Shown: positions 6,983-14,815, numbered from the stretch's first letter. The stretch: DNA of 23,218 nucleotides from CAZHBA01 sp964530225 (GCA_964530225.1 CAZHBA010000091.1:1-23218), one strand, 5' to 3'. Numbers and translations: made by a program. The notes: a model not told the origin generated them from the sequence alone.

Positions 6983-7572
6983 AGCGATTTCTGGCAACAT
7001 TTGGGATTTTCGCCGTGTTCTCGGCTGCCCCCCTGGTAACCGGCACAGCGGCGCTTGCAGTCGAACCCGATGAGGTTCTGGCCAATCCAGCGCTGGAGGC
7101 ACGCGCGCGGGAACTTTCCAAGGGGCTGCGCTGCGTGGTGTGTCAAAACCAGTCGATCGACGACTCCAGCGCCGATATCGCCCGCGACATGCGTTTGCTG
7201 GTGCGCGAACGGCTGGTTGCCGGTGATACCGACCCCCAGGTGGTCGACTACATGGTGGCGCGCTACGGTGACTATGTTCTGCTGCGCCCACCGTTTCAGA
7301 CCAACACCTTAGCGCTGTGGATTGGTCCCCCGCTCATGGCCTTCGTCGTTGTCGCGCTTGGCGTGTTGTTTTTCCGCACCTATCAGCGCAAGCGAGCCGA
7401 CAAGAGCGGACCCGAGCCTTTATCGGCCACCGACCGCGAACGGCTCGATGCGCTAGTCGAAAAGCTGGCGACTGAAGCGCGCCCGCCGTGGCGCAAGAGT
7501 GCGTTCCGGGAGGAACTCGATCATCCCTTCGGCACGCAGGATAACGGCGACAGCGATAATCGCGTTAAATGA
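6979..7572 (+). CDS. ccmH: Cytochrome c maturation protein CcmH (CycL)
   Basis: CcmH is a periplasmic, membrane-anchored thiol oxidoreductase that acts on apocytochrome c with CcmG and CcmF. The 197 residues begin with a signal peptide likely cleaved after TAALA (about residue 27). The active motif LRCVVCQNQSI follows, with C52 and C55. Then come the helical ARDMRLLVRERL segment, the conserved YGDYVLLRPPF and a transmembrane helix (about 112-132). The tail is longer than the CcmH core and ends in a basic/acidic stretch. Only the short CycL form is encoded here; the TPR part is the separate ccmI gene seven bases downstream. GGGAGG at 6965-6970 serves as the ribosome site. Confidence 0.95.
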   Translation: MKRFLATFGIFAVFSAAPLVTGTAALAVEPDEVLANPALEARARELSKGLRCVVCQNQSIDDSSADIARDMRLLVRERLVAGDTDPQVVDYMVARYGDYVLLRPPFQTNTLALWIGPPLMAFVVVALGVLFFRTYQRKRADKSGPEPLSATDRERLDALVEKLATEARPPWRKSAFREELDHPFGTQDNGDSDNRVK

Positions 7573-7579
7573 CCCCTGA

Positions 7580-8839
7580 ATGACCTTATGGTTCATCTTT
7601 GCGGTACTGCTCGCCGCGGTACTTGCCACGGTGTTGTGGCCCCTGTTGCGACCCCGCCCGTCGCCGTCGAATCGCGCCGACTACGACATCGAAGTCTATC
7701 TTGACCAACTGCGCGAGCTCGAACGCGATGTGTCGCGAGAACTCATCGACGAGTCACAGGCCGCCGCAGCGAAACTTGAGATAGAACGGCGCTTATTGGT
7801 CGCGTCGCAGGACACCGGTGGCGAGGCGAGTAAGACCAGTTCAGCACGGCGCGGCCTGCAGGCAGCCCTAATGGCCGTTGCCATAATGGTTGCTGCGCCG
7901 GCGCTCTACGTAGATCTGGGTTCGCCCGACTTACCGGACCAACCTTTCGCGCAGCGGCCACCGGCGCCGGCCGAGCGCCCTATCGCCGCTCAAGCTCGTT
8001 CACGCCTGGCCACTATCGAGGAACACCTGAAGGCCGAGCCGGAAAATCCCGACCTTTGGTTCGATCTTGGCCGGCTGCGTCTAGCCGTGGGCAACGAGGC
8101 CGGCGCGGTCGAAGCCCTGACCCAGGCCATGACTCTAACGGGCGGACGATCCGACATCGCCTCGGCCTACGGCGAAGCGTTAACATTTGCCTCCAAAGGG
8201 ATGGTCACCCCCGAGGCGCAACGGGTATTCCAAAAAGTACTGAGCGAAAATGCGGGCGAACCGCGCGCCCGGTTTTTCATCGCTCTGGCGAGCTACCAGG
8301 CGGGGCGTCGCGAAGCAGCGCTGGAACAGTGGTCGACACTTGCAATGGATGCCCCGCCCGGCACGCCGTGGCTGCCCGCGGTCACAGACCGTATCCGCCA
8401 GACGGCCAGCGAACTCGGCGAGGATATCGAGGACTACCTGCCCGCCCAACCGGGCCAGACCAGAGACAATGTCGCCGTGGCGGCCAACCTGTCGCCGGAA
8501 GAGCAACAGGACATGATCCGCTCCATGATTGGACGTCTGGCTAGCCGGCTCGAAAGCGAGCCCGACAATGTTGAGGGCTGGCGCCGGCTGGCTCAGTCCT
8601 ACGAGGTGCTCGGCGAGCCTGACCACGCGGCGGAGGCCTATGCCAAGGCTCTGGCACTCGAACCCAATCATCTCGAGACGCTGCTGCGCGCCGGCCTGGC
8701 CGCCGCCAGCGCGCAAGATAGAACGGCCGCGCGCGGCTATTTCGAGCGCCTGCTCGGCTTTTTACCCAAAGACAGCGACGCCTACCGCACCGTCAGCGAG
8801 GCCATCGGGCGGCTAAATCCGGTCAACACAGCCAATTAG
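7580..8839 (+). CDS. ccmI: Cytochrome c maturation TPR protein CcmI
   Basis: CcmI (CycH) is the apocytochrome c chaperone of System I and binds the C-terminus of apocytochromes through a periplasmic TPR domain. The 419-residue protein has a first membrane helix (about 3-23), a cytoplasmic segment with the conserved YDIEVYLDQLRELERD leucine-zipper-like start, a second helix (about 93-112), and a periplasmic part with TPR-like repeats. These are around residues 150-200 (ENPDLWFDLGRLRLAVGNEA) and roughly 320-365 (DNVEGWRRLAQSYEVLGEPD). It is the last gene of the ccm operon. No intrinsic terminator was seen in the 139 bases after it. Confidence 0.93.
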   Translation: MTLWFIFAVLLAAVLATVLWPLLRPRPSPSNRADYDIEVYLDQLRELERDVSRELIDESQAAAAKLEIERRLLVASQDTGGEASKTSSARRGLQAALMAVAIMVAAPALYVDLGSPDLPDQPFAQRPPAPAERPIAAQARSRLATIEEHLKAEPENPDLWFDLGRLRLAVGNEAGAVEALTQAMTLTGGRSDIASAYGEALTFASKGMVTPEAQRVFQKVLSENAGEPRARFFIALASYQAGRREAALEQWSTLAMDAPPGTPWLPAVTDRIRQTASELGEDIEDYLPAQPGQTRDNVAVAANLSPEEQQDMIRSMIGRLASRLESEPDNVEGWRRLAQSYEVLGEPDHAAEAYAKALALEPNHLETLLRAGLAAASAQDRTAARGYFERLLGFLPKDSDAYRTVSEAIGRLNPVNTAN

Positions 8840-8978
8840 ACCGCATTTTGACCGTTCGCACGGGCAATTAATCGAGTCGTGCAATAATACCACCATCCAA
8901 GTACGCGCCGACGCCCCAAGCTAGTTGCGTAACCAGCGGTTGGAGCTCTCGGCGCGTCGAAGAACGGGGGGCGTGCCG

Positions 8979-9409
8979 ATGATTGTGGACGCTATCCTTA
9001 CGCCAAGGGTGCTAGAGCGGAAACAACGTGGCCCGACTGGACAGTTTTGCAGGCCATGCAAAAGCTAACAGAACAGGGCGCTAGAGCGCTGGTGGTCAGC
9101 GCCAACAGCCGGCATATCGACGGAATCATTTCCGAACACGATGTAATGCGCCAGATCACCAGCGGTGGTACCGCGACCCTCGACAAGAACGTCGACGAGG
9201 TCATGGTGCACGACGTATTTACGTGCGCCCTCGACGATACGGTAACTCATCTGATGGCAGTGATGACCGACCGGCGGATTCGCCACCTGCCGGTGGTCGA
9301 AAACGAAATGTTGGTGGGTATTGTCTCGATTGGCGATATCGTTAAACGCCGGAACGAAGAAACCGAATATGAGGCCGAGGCGTTGCGCCAATACATAGCC
9401 ACGGACTAA
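8979..9409 (+). CDS. CBS-domain pair protein, frameshifted near its 5' end
   Basis: CBS domains bind adenosyl ligands and regulate partners. The open frame from 9047 (TTG) or 9056 (ATG) to 9409 gives a tandem CBS protein lacking its first ~22 residues: ALVVSANSRHIDGIISEHDV is the first domain, IRHLPVVENEMLVGIVSIGD the second. Upstream, the ATG at 8979, preceded by a GGGGGG ribosome-like run (8966-8971), encodes MIVDAIL, the usual start of this family. It then goes out of frame, while the other frame continues AKGARAETTWPDWTVLQAM. Restoring one base near 9000-9002 joins them into a complete ~144-residue protein. This is a true frameshift or a sequencing error. As it stands, only the truncated form can be made. 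Confidence 0.78.
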
Positions 9410-9816
9410 CCCGTGGATCGCGCCTCAATAGCCTCCATATCGTCGTCGGAAAAGCCGAAATGGTGGCCGATCTCGTGGATCAGCACATGACGGACGACGT
9501 GGTAGAGATCGTCCCCGGTTTCGCACCAATAATCAAGCAGGGGCCGCCGGTAGAGGTAAATGCGGTCGATATCGGTGAGCGTATTGGCGACGCTTTTCTG
9601 TTTGAGGCTGATCCCCTGATAGAGGCCCAATAGATCGAACGGGCTTTCCAGCTCCATTGCCTCCATGGTTTCATCGTCGGGAAAGTCAACTACATAAATC
9701 GCCACATCGGCGACATGTTGCGCCAGCACGCCGGGGATCGTCGTGAAGGCTTCCGCCGCAATCGTCTGGATATCGTCGAGCGTTGGTGCGCTCGTATATT
9801 TTCCTGTTGCTGCCAT
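9406..9816 (-). CDS. Small zincin-like metallopeptidase family protein
   Basis: This is a 136-residue protein of the minimal zincin family (Pfam Zincin_1 type, formerly DUF1025). It has the zinc motif HEIGHHFG at 114-121 followed by SDDDMEAIE, the family's standard ending; the preceding segment RIYLYRRPLLDYWCET is also typical. The substrate is unknown for the family. The ATG at 9816 gives the normal N-terminus MAATGKYTSAPTLDDIQ. A longer open frame back to 9999 only translates the antisense of a gene remnant and is discarded. The stop TAG overlaps the stop TAA of the convergent CBS gene within CTAA (9406-9409). Confidence 0.86.
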   Translation of the reverse strand: MAATGKYTSAPTLDDIQTIAAEAFTTIPGVLAQHVADVAIYVVDFPDDETMEAMELESPFDLLGLYQGISLKQKSVANTLTDIDRIYLYRRPLLDYWCETGDDLYHVVRHVLIHEIGHHFGFSDDDMEAIEARSTG

Positions 9817-9961
9817 ACCACCAGATATAAGCCTGCTTAATCTTACCGCCAAGCGCCGCCAGTGTGGGCGGGTGGGGAAGTGGGCTGGAGTAAATCCACT
9901 TAAGCGGATAGGCAGGAGGAAGCGGTAGCTAATAAACTCAGCGATGCAGCGTCCCGGGGCA

Positions 9962-10120
9962 TTGGCAAAATTATCCGGTTGGGCCGAAGCGATGAACAAT
10001 TATCCCGAATGGTTCAACGTGTGGAACCACGTCGAGGTCACACTTTCGACGCACGACGCCGGCAGCCTGACCGAGCTCGATATCGAGCTTGCCGGGTTCA
10101 TGGATACGGCGGCGGGATAG
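9962..10120 (+). pseudogene. Remnant of pterin-4a-carbinolamine dehydratase (phhB-like)
   Basis: The forward frame ending at the TAG of 10118-10120 reads LSGWAEAMNNYPEWFNVWNH, then VEVTLSTHDAGSLTELDIEL, then AGFMDTAAG. This is the C-terminal half of a PCD/DCoH protein, whose usual form is A-E-K-x-N-H-H-P-E-W-F-N-V-Y-N-x-V-x-V-x-L-x-T-H-D. The enzyme recycles pterin cofactor for aromatic hydroxylases. The conserved H-H of the active site is N-Y here. The N-terminal half is not recognisable: the same frame has a stop at 9926-9928, and an in-frame ATG at 9944 would give only 58 residues versus about 95-110 expected. The remnant is read as a truncated, catalytically dead gene. Confidence 0.66.
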
Positions 10121-10142
10121 CTATTTACGGTTAGGCCGCGGA

Positions 10143-10170
10143 CCGTTAGCTAACGCCTAAACGCTAACGG
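10143..10170. repeat. Inverted repeat after the dehydrogenase gene
   Basis: CCGTTAGC (10143-10150) and GCTAACGG (10163-10170) are perfect 8-bp arms with a 12-base loop. The left arm also sits in a 12-bp palindrome, CGTTAGCTAACG (10144-10155). It lies just beyond the 3' end of the leftward dehydrogenase gene and after the PCD remnant. There is no proper T-run on either strand, so it may be a hairpin barrier or a weak terminator at best. Confidence 0.45.
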
Positions 10171-10178
10171 CTGCTTTC

Positions 10179-10940
10179 CTACCGTGCAGCCATCCGGAGC
10201 GCGCCGTCTAGGCGGACCACTTCGCCGTTTATCAGCACGTTGTCGCACAAGTGCAATACCAGTTTTACATAGTCGGCTGGCATGCCGAGGCGCTTGGGAA
10301 ATTCCGGCTGTTTCGCCAGGCTCTCGCGCGCCTCGTCGGGCAGGCCTGCCAGCATCGGCGTATCGATTAGGCCCGGCGAGATGGTGTTGACGCGAATGCC
10401 GCTGCGCGCCAACTCGCGCGCCGCAACGAGGTTGAGCGCGACGATACCGCCTTTCGACGACGAATAGGCGGCTTGGCCGATCTGGCCTTCGTAGGCAGCG
10501 ACCGAAGCAGTGTTGATGATCAGGCCGCGCTCGCCGTCCGCCATTTCTTCGGCTTCCTGCATGTCGGCGGCGACCAGCCGGATCATGTTGAAGGTGCCGA
10601 TCAGGTTAACCTTGACAACCTTTTCATAGTCTTCCAGCGGCAACGGCCCGGAGCGACTGACGATGCGGCCCGGCGTGCCGACGCCGGCGCAGTTGATGAG
10701 CAACTGGGCGATGCCGTTGGCCTCGCGCGCCACCGCCACCGCCGCCACGGCGCTGCCGGAGCTGGTGACGTCGCATTCGATGGCAATGCAGCCACATTCC
10801 TCGGCCACCGCGCGGGCGCCACCCATGTTGACGTCCATCACGGCAACCTTCATGCCTTGCGCCGCCAACGTGCGCGCGCATTCTGCACCGATCCCCGATC
10901 CGCCGCCGGTCACGATGGCGGCTCTGCCTTGCAGGTCCAT
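10179..10940 (-). CDS. SDR family dehydrogenase (3-hydroxyacyl-CoA dehydrogenase type-2-like)
   Basis: This is a classical short-chain dehydrogenase of 253 residues. The NAD-binding motif is TGGGSGIG (11-18), the structural motif NCAG is at 83-86, and the catalytic residues are S146 (INTASVAAYEGQ), Y159 and K163 (YSSSK). The ISPGLIDTPML segment and overall shape resemble type-2 3-hydroxyacyl-CoA dehydrogenases (HSD17B10-like), which oxidise 3-hydroxyacyl-CoA. The acidic D36 after the beta-2 strand (VAVMDV) favours NAD over NADP. The start is the ATG at 10940, with AAGGGG six bases before it; the ATG at 10964 precedes that ribosome site. The gene is the last of a possible five-gene leftward operon, 41 bases after the hydrolase. 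The exact substrate is unknown. Confidence 0.88.
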   Translation of the reverse strand: MDLQGRAAIVTGGGSGIGAECARTLAAQGMKVAVMDVNMGGARAVAEECGCIAIECDVTSSGSAVAAVAVAREANGIAQLLINCAGVGTPGRIVSRSGPLPLEDYEKVVKVNLIGTFNMIRLVAADMQEAEEMADGERGLIINTASVAAYEGQIGQAAYSSSKGGIVALNLVAARELARSGIRVNTISPGLIDTPMLAGLPDEARESLAKQPEFPKRLGMPADYVKLVLHLCDNVLINGEVVRLDGALRMAAR

Positions 10941-10981
10941 GATAACCCCTTCTCGCCTGTTCATTTTTACCGCTCCCAGTT

Positions 10982-11782
10982 TTACGCGTTTGCCGGCGCG
11001 GCGTCGAGAAACCCGATGAGCGCAGCGTTGAAGGCGTCTGGGTTTTCGATATTCGACAGGTGCCCAGACGGGTCGATCTCGATGTAGCGCGCGTTGGGCA
11101 TACGTTTGGCCATCTCGCGCATACCCGCCGGCGGTGTGCCGATGTCCTGGGCACCGCAGATCAAGAGCGTCGGTAGCTCAACCCCGTGCAGCCGGTCCAT
11201 AAAGTCGAGCCGTGTCATAGCGTCGGCGCAGGTAGTGTAACCGGCGACGGTGTTGGTGGCGATCAGCGTCCGTGCATGGTCGACCAGTTCCGGATGTTCG
11301 GCGCGCACCGCCTCAGTGAACCAGCGCAGCGGCATCTCTTCGCACAGCGGTTCGACGCCGTCGCGCTCGACCTGGGCAATCATCCGAGGTATCGCGGCGG
11401 CAAAATCACCGGTGAAGTCGGCGCGCGTGTCGGCCAGCACCAGTTTGTCGATGCGCTCGGGCCAGCCGAGCGCCAGCGCCTGGCCGGTCATGCCGCCAAT
11501 CGACAGGCCGACGAAGTGACTCTTGTCGACCCCCAGTGCGTCCCACAAAGCAACAATATCGCTGGCCAGATCCTCGAGTTCCCACGGGCCAGGCGGCGCC
11601 TCGGTGCCTTCATGGCCGCGGGTGTTGTAGCGCAGAATGCGGTAGCGGTCACTCAGCAGCGCTGCCTGCCCGTCCCACAGCGACAAATTGGTGTTGAGTG
11701 AGTTGGAAAAAGTCAGCCACGGCGCGCCCTCGGGCCCGTCGAGCTGACAGACGAAGGAAATGCCGTTGGCGCGAATTTCCAT
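10982..11782 (-). CDS. Alpha/beta hydrolase (3-oxoadipate enol-lactonase-like)
   Basis: This 266-residue alpha/beta hydrolase most resembles the PcaD group. The nucleophile elbow is GLSIGG with S94, the acid is probably D213 in CGAQDIGTP, and the base H241 in PSGHLSNIENP. The early block FSNSLNTNLSLWDGQ followed by LRYNTRGHEGT is characteristic of enol-lactonases and related lactone/ester hydrolases. No other beta-ketoadipate pathway gene is nearby, so true PcaD function is doubtful. Opening of another lactone or ester is more likely from the neighbours: a flavin monooxygenase 12 bases upstream and a dehydrogenase downstream. The start ATG at 11782 gives the family N-terminus. Confidence 0.87.
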   Translation of the reverse strand: MEIRANGISFVCQLDGPEGAPWLTFSNSLNTNLSLWDGQAALLSDRYRILRYNTRGHEGTEAPPGPWELEDLASDIVALWDALGVDKSHFVGLSIGGMTGQALALGWPERIDKLVLADTRADFTGDFAAAIPRMIAQVERDGVEPLCEEMPLRWFTEAVRAEHPELVDHARTLIATNTVAGYTTCADAMTRLDFMDRLHGVELPTLLICGAQDIGTPPAGMREMAKRMPNARYIEIDPSGHLSNIENPDAFNAALIGFLDAAPANA

Positions 11783-11794
11783 CGGCAGTGCCGC

Positions 11795-12880
11795 CTACTG
11801 CGCAGCCGCCATCGGCTTGGGAATATTCACCCCGCCGAGCGGGCCGACCTCTTTTTCGATCATTGGTATGACCTCGTCGCCGAAGCGGTGGATCGATTTC
11901 ATCACCACCTCATGATCGGCCCGGCCGATAGTCATGTAGAGCGCAATATGGTTGGTGCCAACGCGGGTAATTTCATCGGCCAAGCATTCGGCCACGGTTT
12001 CCACATTGCCGATCGGGTTCCATTTCAAAATATCCTCGGGCGACATCTCGCCTTCGAACGCCTCTTCCGGCAGCCAGGCCTGTGGCAACTCGGTTTGACC
12101 CTGGCGCAAATAACGCGACAGCCTGATTTGGTAGCGCGCATTTTCGGCATACGCTAACGCCTCGTCCTTGTCTTCGGTGACCAGGCAATAACGCAGGCTG
12201 GAGAAGTGCAGATCGCTAGGGTCGCGCCCCTCTTCCTGCCACGTCGCTTGCGTTTCTTCGCGGATCGCCACCAGCGTGTCGGTGTTCATACCGAAGCCGG
12301 AAACGAAAAACGGGTAAGGCCCCCGTGCCGCGCGGGTTTGAGAATCGACGCTGTTGCCAGCAATCCAGATTTCCGGGCGTGGCGACTGCAGCGGTCCGGT
12401 GGTGAAATAAGTCTGCGGCAGGTCGATGTACTTGCCGTGATATTCGACGCTCTCGCTGCCCACGCAGGTGCTGATCAATTCGACCCATTCATCGGTCACC
12501 GCGCGCGCCTCGTCCAACGTGATGCCAAAGCGCTCTAGCTCGTAGGCCTGATAGCCGCTACCGAGGCCGAGGATCAGGCGCCCTTCGGCGATATTGTCAG
12601 CAAAGGCAATTTCGCCGAGCAGCCGCGCCGGCTCGTACAGCGCCGGCAGCACCACCGCCGTACCCAGCTTGATACGCAGGGTCTGCGGCGCAACGTGGGC
12701 GACCATCAGCAGCGGCGTCGGCGTAATCGAGTAATTGGTGAAATGGTGCTCGGTAAACCAGGCGATGTTGAAGCCAGCGCTCTCCGCCGCTTGTACCTGC
12801 TCGACCGTCTCGGCGATCATTTGCGCCGGGTTCTGCACCCGGTCGCGACGGTTCATCAGATTGAATATGCCGAAATCCAT
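11795..12880 (-). CDS. LLM-class (luciferase-like) flavin-dependent oxidoreductase
   Basis: This 361-residue TIM-barrel flavoprotein belongs to the bacterial luciferase superfamily. It begins MDFGIFNLMNRRDRVQNPAQ. The motif WFTEHHF (41-47) and the barrel segments LGTAVVLPALYEP and RLILGLGSGY (101-110) are typical of the FMN/FMNH2-dependent LLM class. Members perform monooxygenation (including Baeyer-Villiger reactions and alkane or amine oxidation) using reduced flavin from a separate reductase, which is not encoded next to it. AAGGGGAAG lies about seven bases before the ATG. It sits between an EamA permease gene (47 bases upstream) and a lactonase-like hydrolase (12 bases downstream). The substrate cannot be named. 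Confidence 0.9.
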   Translation of the reverse strand: MDFGIFNLMNRRDRVQNPAQMIAETVEQVQAAESAGFNIAWFTEHHFTNYSITPTPLLMVAHVAPQTLRIKLGTAVVLPALYEPARLLGEIAFADNIAEGRLILGLGSGYQAYELERFGITLDEARAVTDEWVELISTCVGSESVEYHGKYIDLPQTYFTTGPLQSPRPEIWIAGNSVDSQTRAARGPYPFFVSGFGMNTDTLVAIREETQATWQEEGRDPSDLHFSSLRYCLVTEDKDEALAYAENARYQIRLSRYLRQGQTELPQAWLPEEAFEGEMSPEDILKWNPIGNVETVAECLADEITRVGTNHIALYMTIGRADHEVVMKSIHRFGDEVIPMIEKEVGPLGGVNIPKPMAAAQ

Positions 12881-12927
12881 CGGAGCTTCCCCTTTTTTCT
12901 AATTAACTGCCCAGGTAACCTGCCGTG

Positions 12928-13830
12928 TCAAGACAACTGCTGGCGGGTGCGATAAATCAGCGCCGCCCGGCGCACGATAAAGATCGCGCTGGCGGTAATG
13001 ATCAGCGCTCCAATTGCGGAAATGCCATCGGGAATTTCGCCAAACGCCAGATAGGCAATCAAGGCAATGAACGGTAGCCGCAGATAATCGAGCGGCGCGA
13101 TTGCAGATGCTTCGGCCAGTGAAAACGCTCGGCTGGTAAAGATGATACCGGTTGTTCCCAACCCGCCCATAGCCGCTGAATAGCCCAGCGTTTCCCAGGT
13201 CGGGATCGCCCACACCGGCACTGCCATCAAGGTGAGCATTAGCGCCGACCACAGCGTCTGATAGATGGTAATGGTAGCCGTCGACTCGGTCGCGCTGAGG
13301 CGTTTTATGACGATAAACCACCAGGCGAGCAGGAAGGCGCCGAATACCGGCAACAACGCCACCAACGGTACATCGACAAATCCCGGCCGCAGGACCACCA
13401 ATACACCGATGAAGCCGATAACGGTCGCCGCCCAACGGACGAACTCGACATGTTCCTTCAACATCCACGCAGCAATGAGCGTGGTGAACAATGGCGCCGT
13501 AAAATTAAGCGCCGTGGCTTCCGCCAATGGCATCTGCGACAACGCGATAAAAAACATCGCGGTCATGACCACCGTGAGGGTGCCAGCAGCGAAGTGAAGA
13601 CCGTGGTGGCGCGTGCGCAATGACACGCCGCCCCCCAGCAGCATCCACGGCAGCATGATCGGGATCGCCCACAAAAACCGCAGCGCCGAAGCAACCAACG
13701 GATCCACTTCGGCAGTAACAACACGCACCAAGCTGTGATTGGCAGCGAGTGCGGTGACAGCGATCACCATCCACAGCGCCGCCAAAACCGGCCGCGGGAT
13801 GCCGAGAAAGGTTTTTCTGGTGTCGGTCAC
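12928..13830 (-). CDS. EamA/DMT family transporter, second of pair (GTG start)
   Basis: This drug/metabolite transporter superfamily permease has 300 residues and about ten transmembrane helices in two EamA repeats. Motifs shared with its upstream partner include ALNFTAPLF and AIAPLDYLRLPFIALIAYLA. The open frame extends back to 14079, but that region is the other permease in another frame. The GTG at 13830 overlaps the partner's TGA as GTGA, gives MTDTRKTFLGIPRPVLAALW and the right length. Family members export or import amino acids, nucleotides or other small molecules; substrate and direction are unknown. LLM oxidoreductase, hydrolase and dehydrogenase genes follow on the same strand, so a common substrate is possible. 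Confidence 0.88.
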   Translation of the reverse strand: MTDTRKTFLGIPRPVLAALWMVIAVTALAANHSLVRVVTAEVDPLVASALRFLWAIPIMLPWMLLGGGVSLRTRHHGLHFAAGTLTVVMTAMFFIALSQMPLAEATALNFTAPLFTTLIAAWMLKEHVEFVRWAATVIGFIGVLVVLRPGFVDVPLVALLPVFGAFLLAWWFIVIKRLSATESTATITIYQTLWSALMLTLMAVPVWAIPTWETLGYSAAMGGLGTTGIIFTSRAFSLAEASAIAPLDYLRLPFIALIAYLAFGEIPDGISAIGALIITASAIFIVRRAALIYRTRQQLS

Positions 13831-14741
13831 GGTGCAGCACCCACCGCCGGTGTGTGCCGCGCCGCAATGGCTTCGCGACGGGCGATATACACCGCCGAAC
13901 CAGCGATAACGATGGCGCCCACCGCCGTCCATTTGTCGGGCACTTCGGCGAACCAGATAAAGCCGATGCCAGCGGCGAACAGCAGACGCACGAAATCGAG
14001 CGGCGCGATCGCCGACATCTCGGCAATCGACATGGCGCGAGTTAGCAGCAAATGTGCCAGCGTCGAAAATATCCCGCACAATATCAGCGCACCCAGAACC
14101 TCCCAGGACGGTGTCTGCCAGACGATAATCGCCGGCAGCAGTGTGAACAGCGACAGATAAAAACTGAACGCCAACACGACCGTGCGGGTGTTGTCCTGCT
14201 GCGAGACGATGCGGATGATCATCATATTGCAGGCGATGGTCATGGCGCTACCGATCGACAGCAAGGCGCCAGGCGAGATCGCCTCGACACCGGGCCGCAG
14301 CATGATCAAGACGCCGATGAAGCCGAGGGCGCAGGCGGTCCAGCGGCGTGCGCGCACCACTTCGTGCAGAACAAACGGCGCCATGATGGTGGCGAACAGG
14401 GGTGCGGTAAAATTGAGCGCCACCGCTTCGCCCACCGCCAGCAGCGCCAGCGCGCTGAACCACATCAGCGTGCCCGACGCCGACAGGATACCGCGAAACA
14501 AATGCAAACCAGGTTGCTGCATGCGGATGCCTGCTAATCCGCCGCCAATCACCAGGGGCAGCATGAACAACAGCCCACTGATCGAGCGCAGGAACGCTGC
14601 CTCGAACGGATGCACCTCACGTGTGGCATAGCGGATCAGTCCCGCCGTGATGGCGAAGAAAAAGGCCGAGATCACCATGTACAAGGCACCTCGCACGGGC
14701 GCCGACAAGACGATCCGGCCCTCGGATTGCTGAGTGACCAT
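13827..14741 (-). CDS. EamA/DMT family transporter, first of pair
   Basis: This EamA permease has 304 residues from the ATG at 14741 (a GTG at 14750 would add three residues; neither has a clear ribosome site). It has ten predicted helices in two repeats, with EVHPFEAAFLRSISGLLFML in the first and AIAPLDFVRLLFAAGIGFIW in the second. It is visibly paralogous to the next gene in the strand direction (EVDPLVASALRF, AIAPLDYLRL) and overlaps it by four bases. The two may form a heteromeric transporter or simply be a tandem duplicate. It resembles the RhaT/SAM-transporter-like branch of the DMT superfamily, but this is a loose impression. It diverges from scoA across about 125 bases. Confidence 0.88.
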   Translation of the reverse strand: MVTQQSEGRIVLSAPVRGALYMVISAFFFAITAGLIRYATREVHPFEAAFLRSISGLLFMLPLVIGGGLAGIRMQQPGLHLFRGILSASGTLMWFSALALLAVGEAVALNFTAPLFATIMAPFVLHEVVRARRWTACALGFIGVLIMLRPGVEAISPGALLSIGSAMTIACNMMIIRIVSQQDNTRTVVLAFSFYLSLFTLLPAIIVWQTPSWEVLGALILCGIFSTLAHLLLTRAMSIAEMSAIAPLDFVRLLFAAGIGFIWFAEVPDKWTAVGAIVIAGSAVYIARREAIAARHTPAVGAAP

Positions 14742-14786
14742 GGGGCCCACATTAGATCACGGCCAATGGTGAAGATACGGCCTGCA

Positions 14787-14815
14787 TTGCATAACGCGCC
14801 TGCATCGCAGACAAT
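14787..14815 (+). promoter_or_regulatory. Candidate promoter of scoAB with direct repeats
   Basis: TTGCAT (14787-14792), a 17-base spacer and GACAAT (14810-14815) form a plausible sigma70-type pair, with a leader of about 45 bases to the scoA ATG. An 11-bp near-perfect direct repeat, CCTGCATTGCA (14781-14791) and CCTGCATCGCA (14799-14809), covers the -35 and fills the spacer with an 18-bp period. That position would suit a regulator controlling scoAB and perhaps the divergent permease operon. Confidence 0.42.

Noticed and set aside
8840..8978. Possible gene or terminator after ccmI
   Set aside because: No convincing coding frame, hairpin with T-run or promoter pair was found in these 139 bases.
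9817..9999. N-terminal extension of the metallopeptidase frame
   Set aside because: It reads the antisense of the PCD remnant and is not family-like; the ATG at 9816 gives the standard start.
10143..10170. Inverted repeat as an intrinsic terminator
   Set aside because: The stem is good but neither strand has the required T-run directly after it, so it is listed only as a repeat.
12928..14079. Long 383-residue version of the second EamA permease
   Set aside because: The first ~83 residues are an off-frame reading of the first permease; the GTG at 13830 fits length and overlap.
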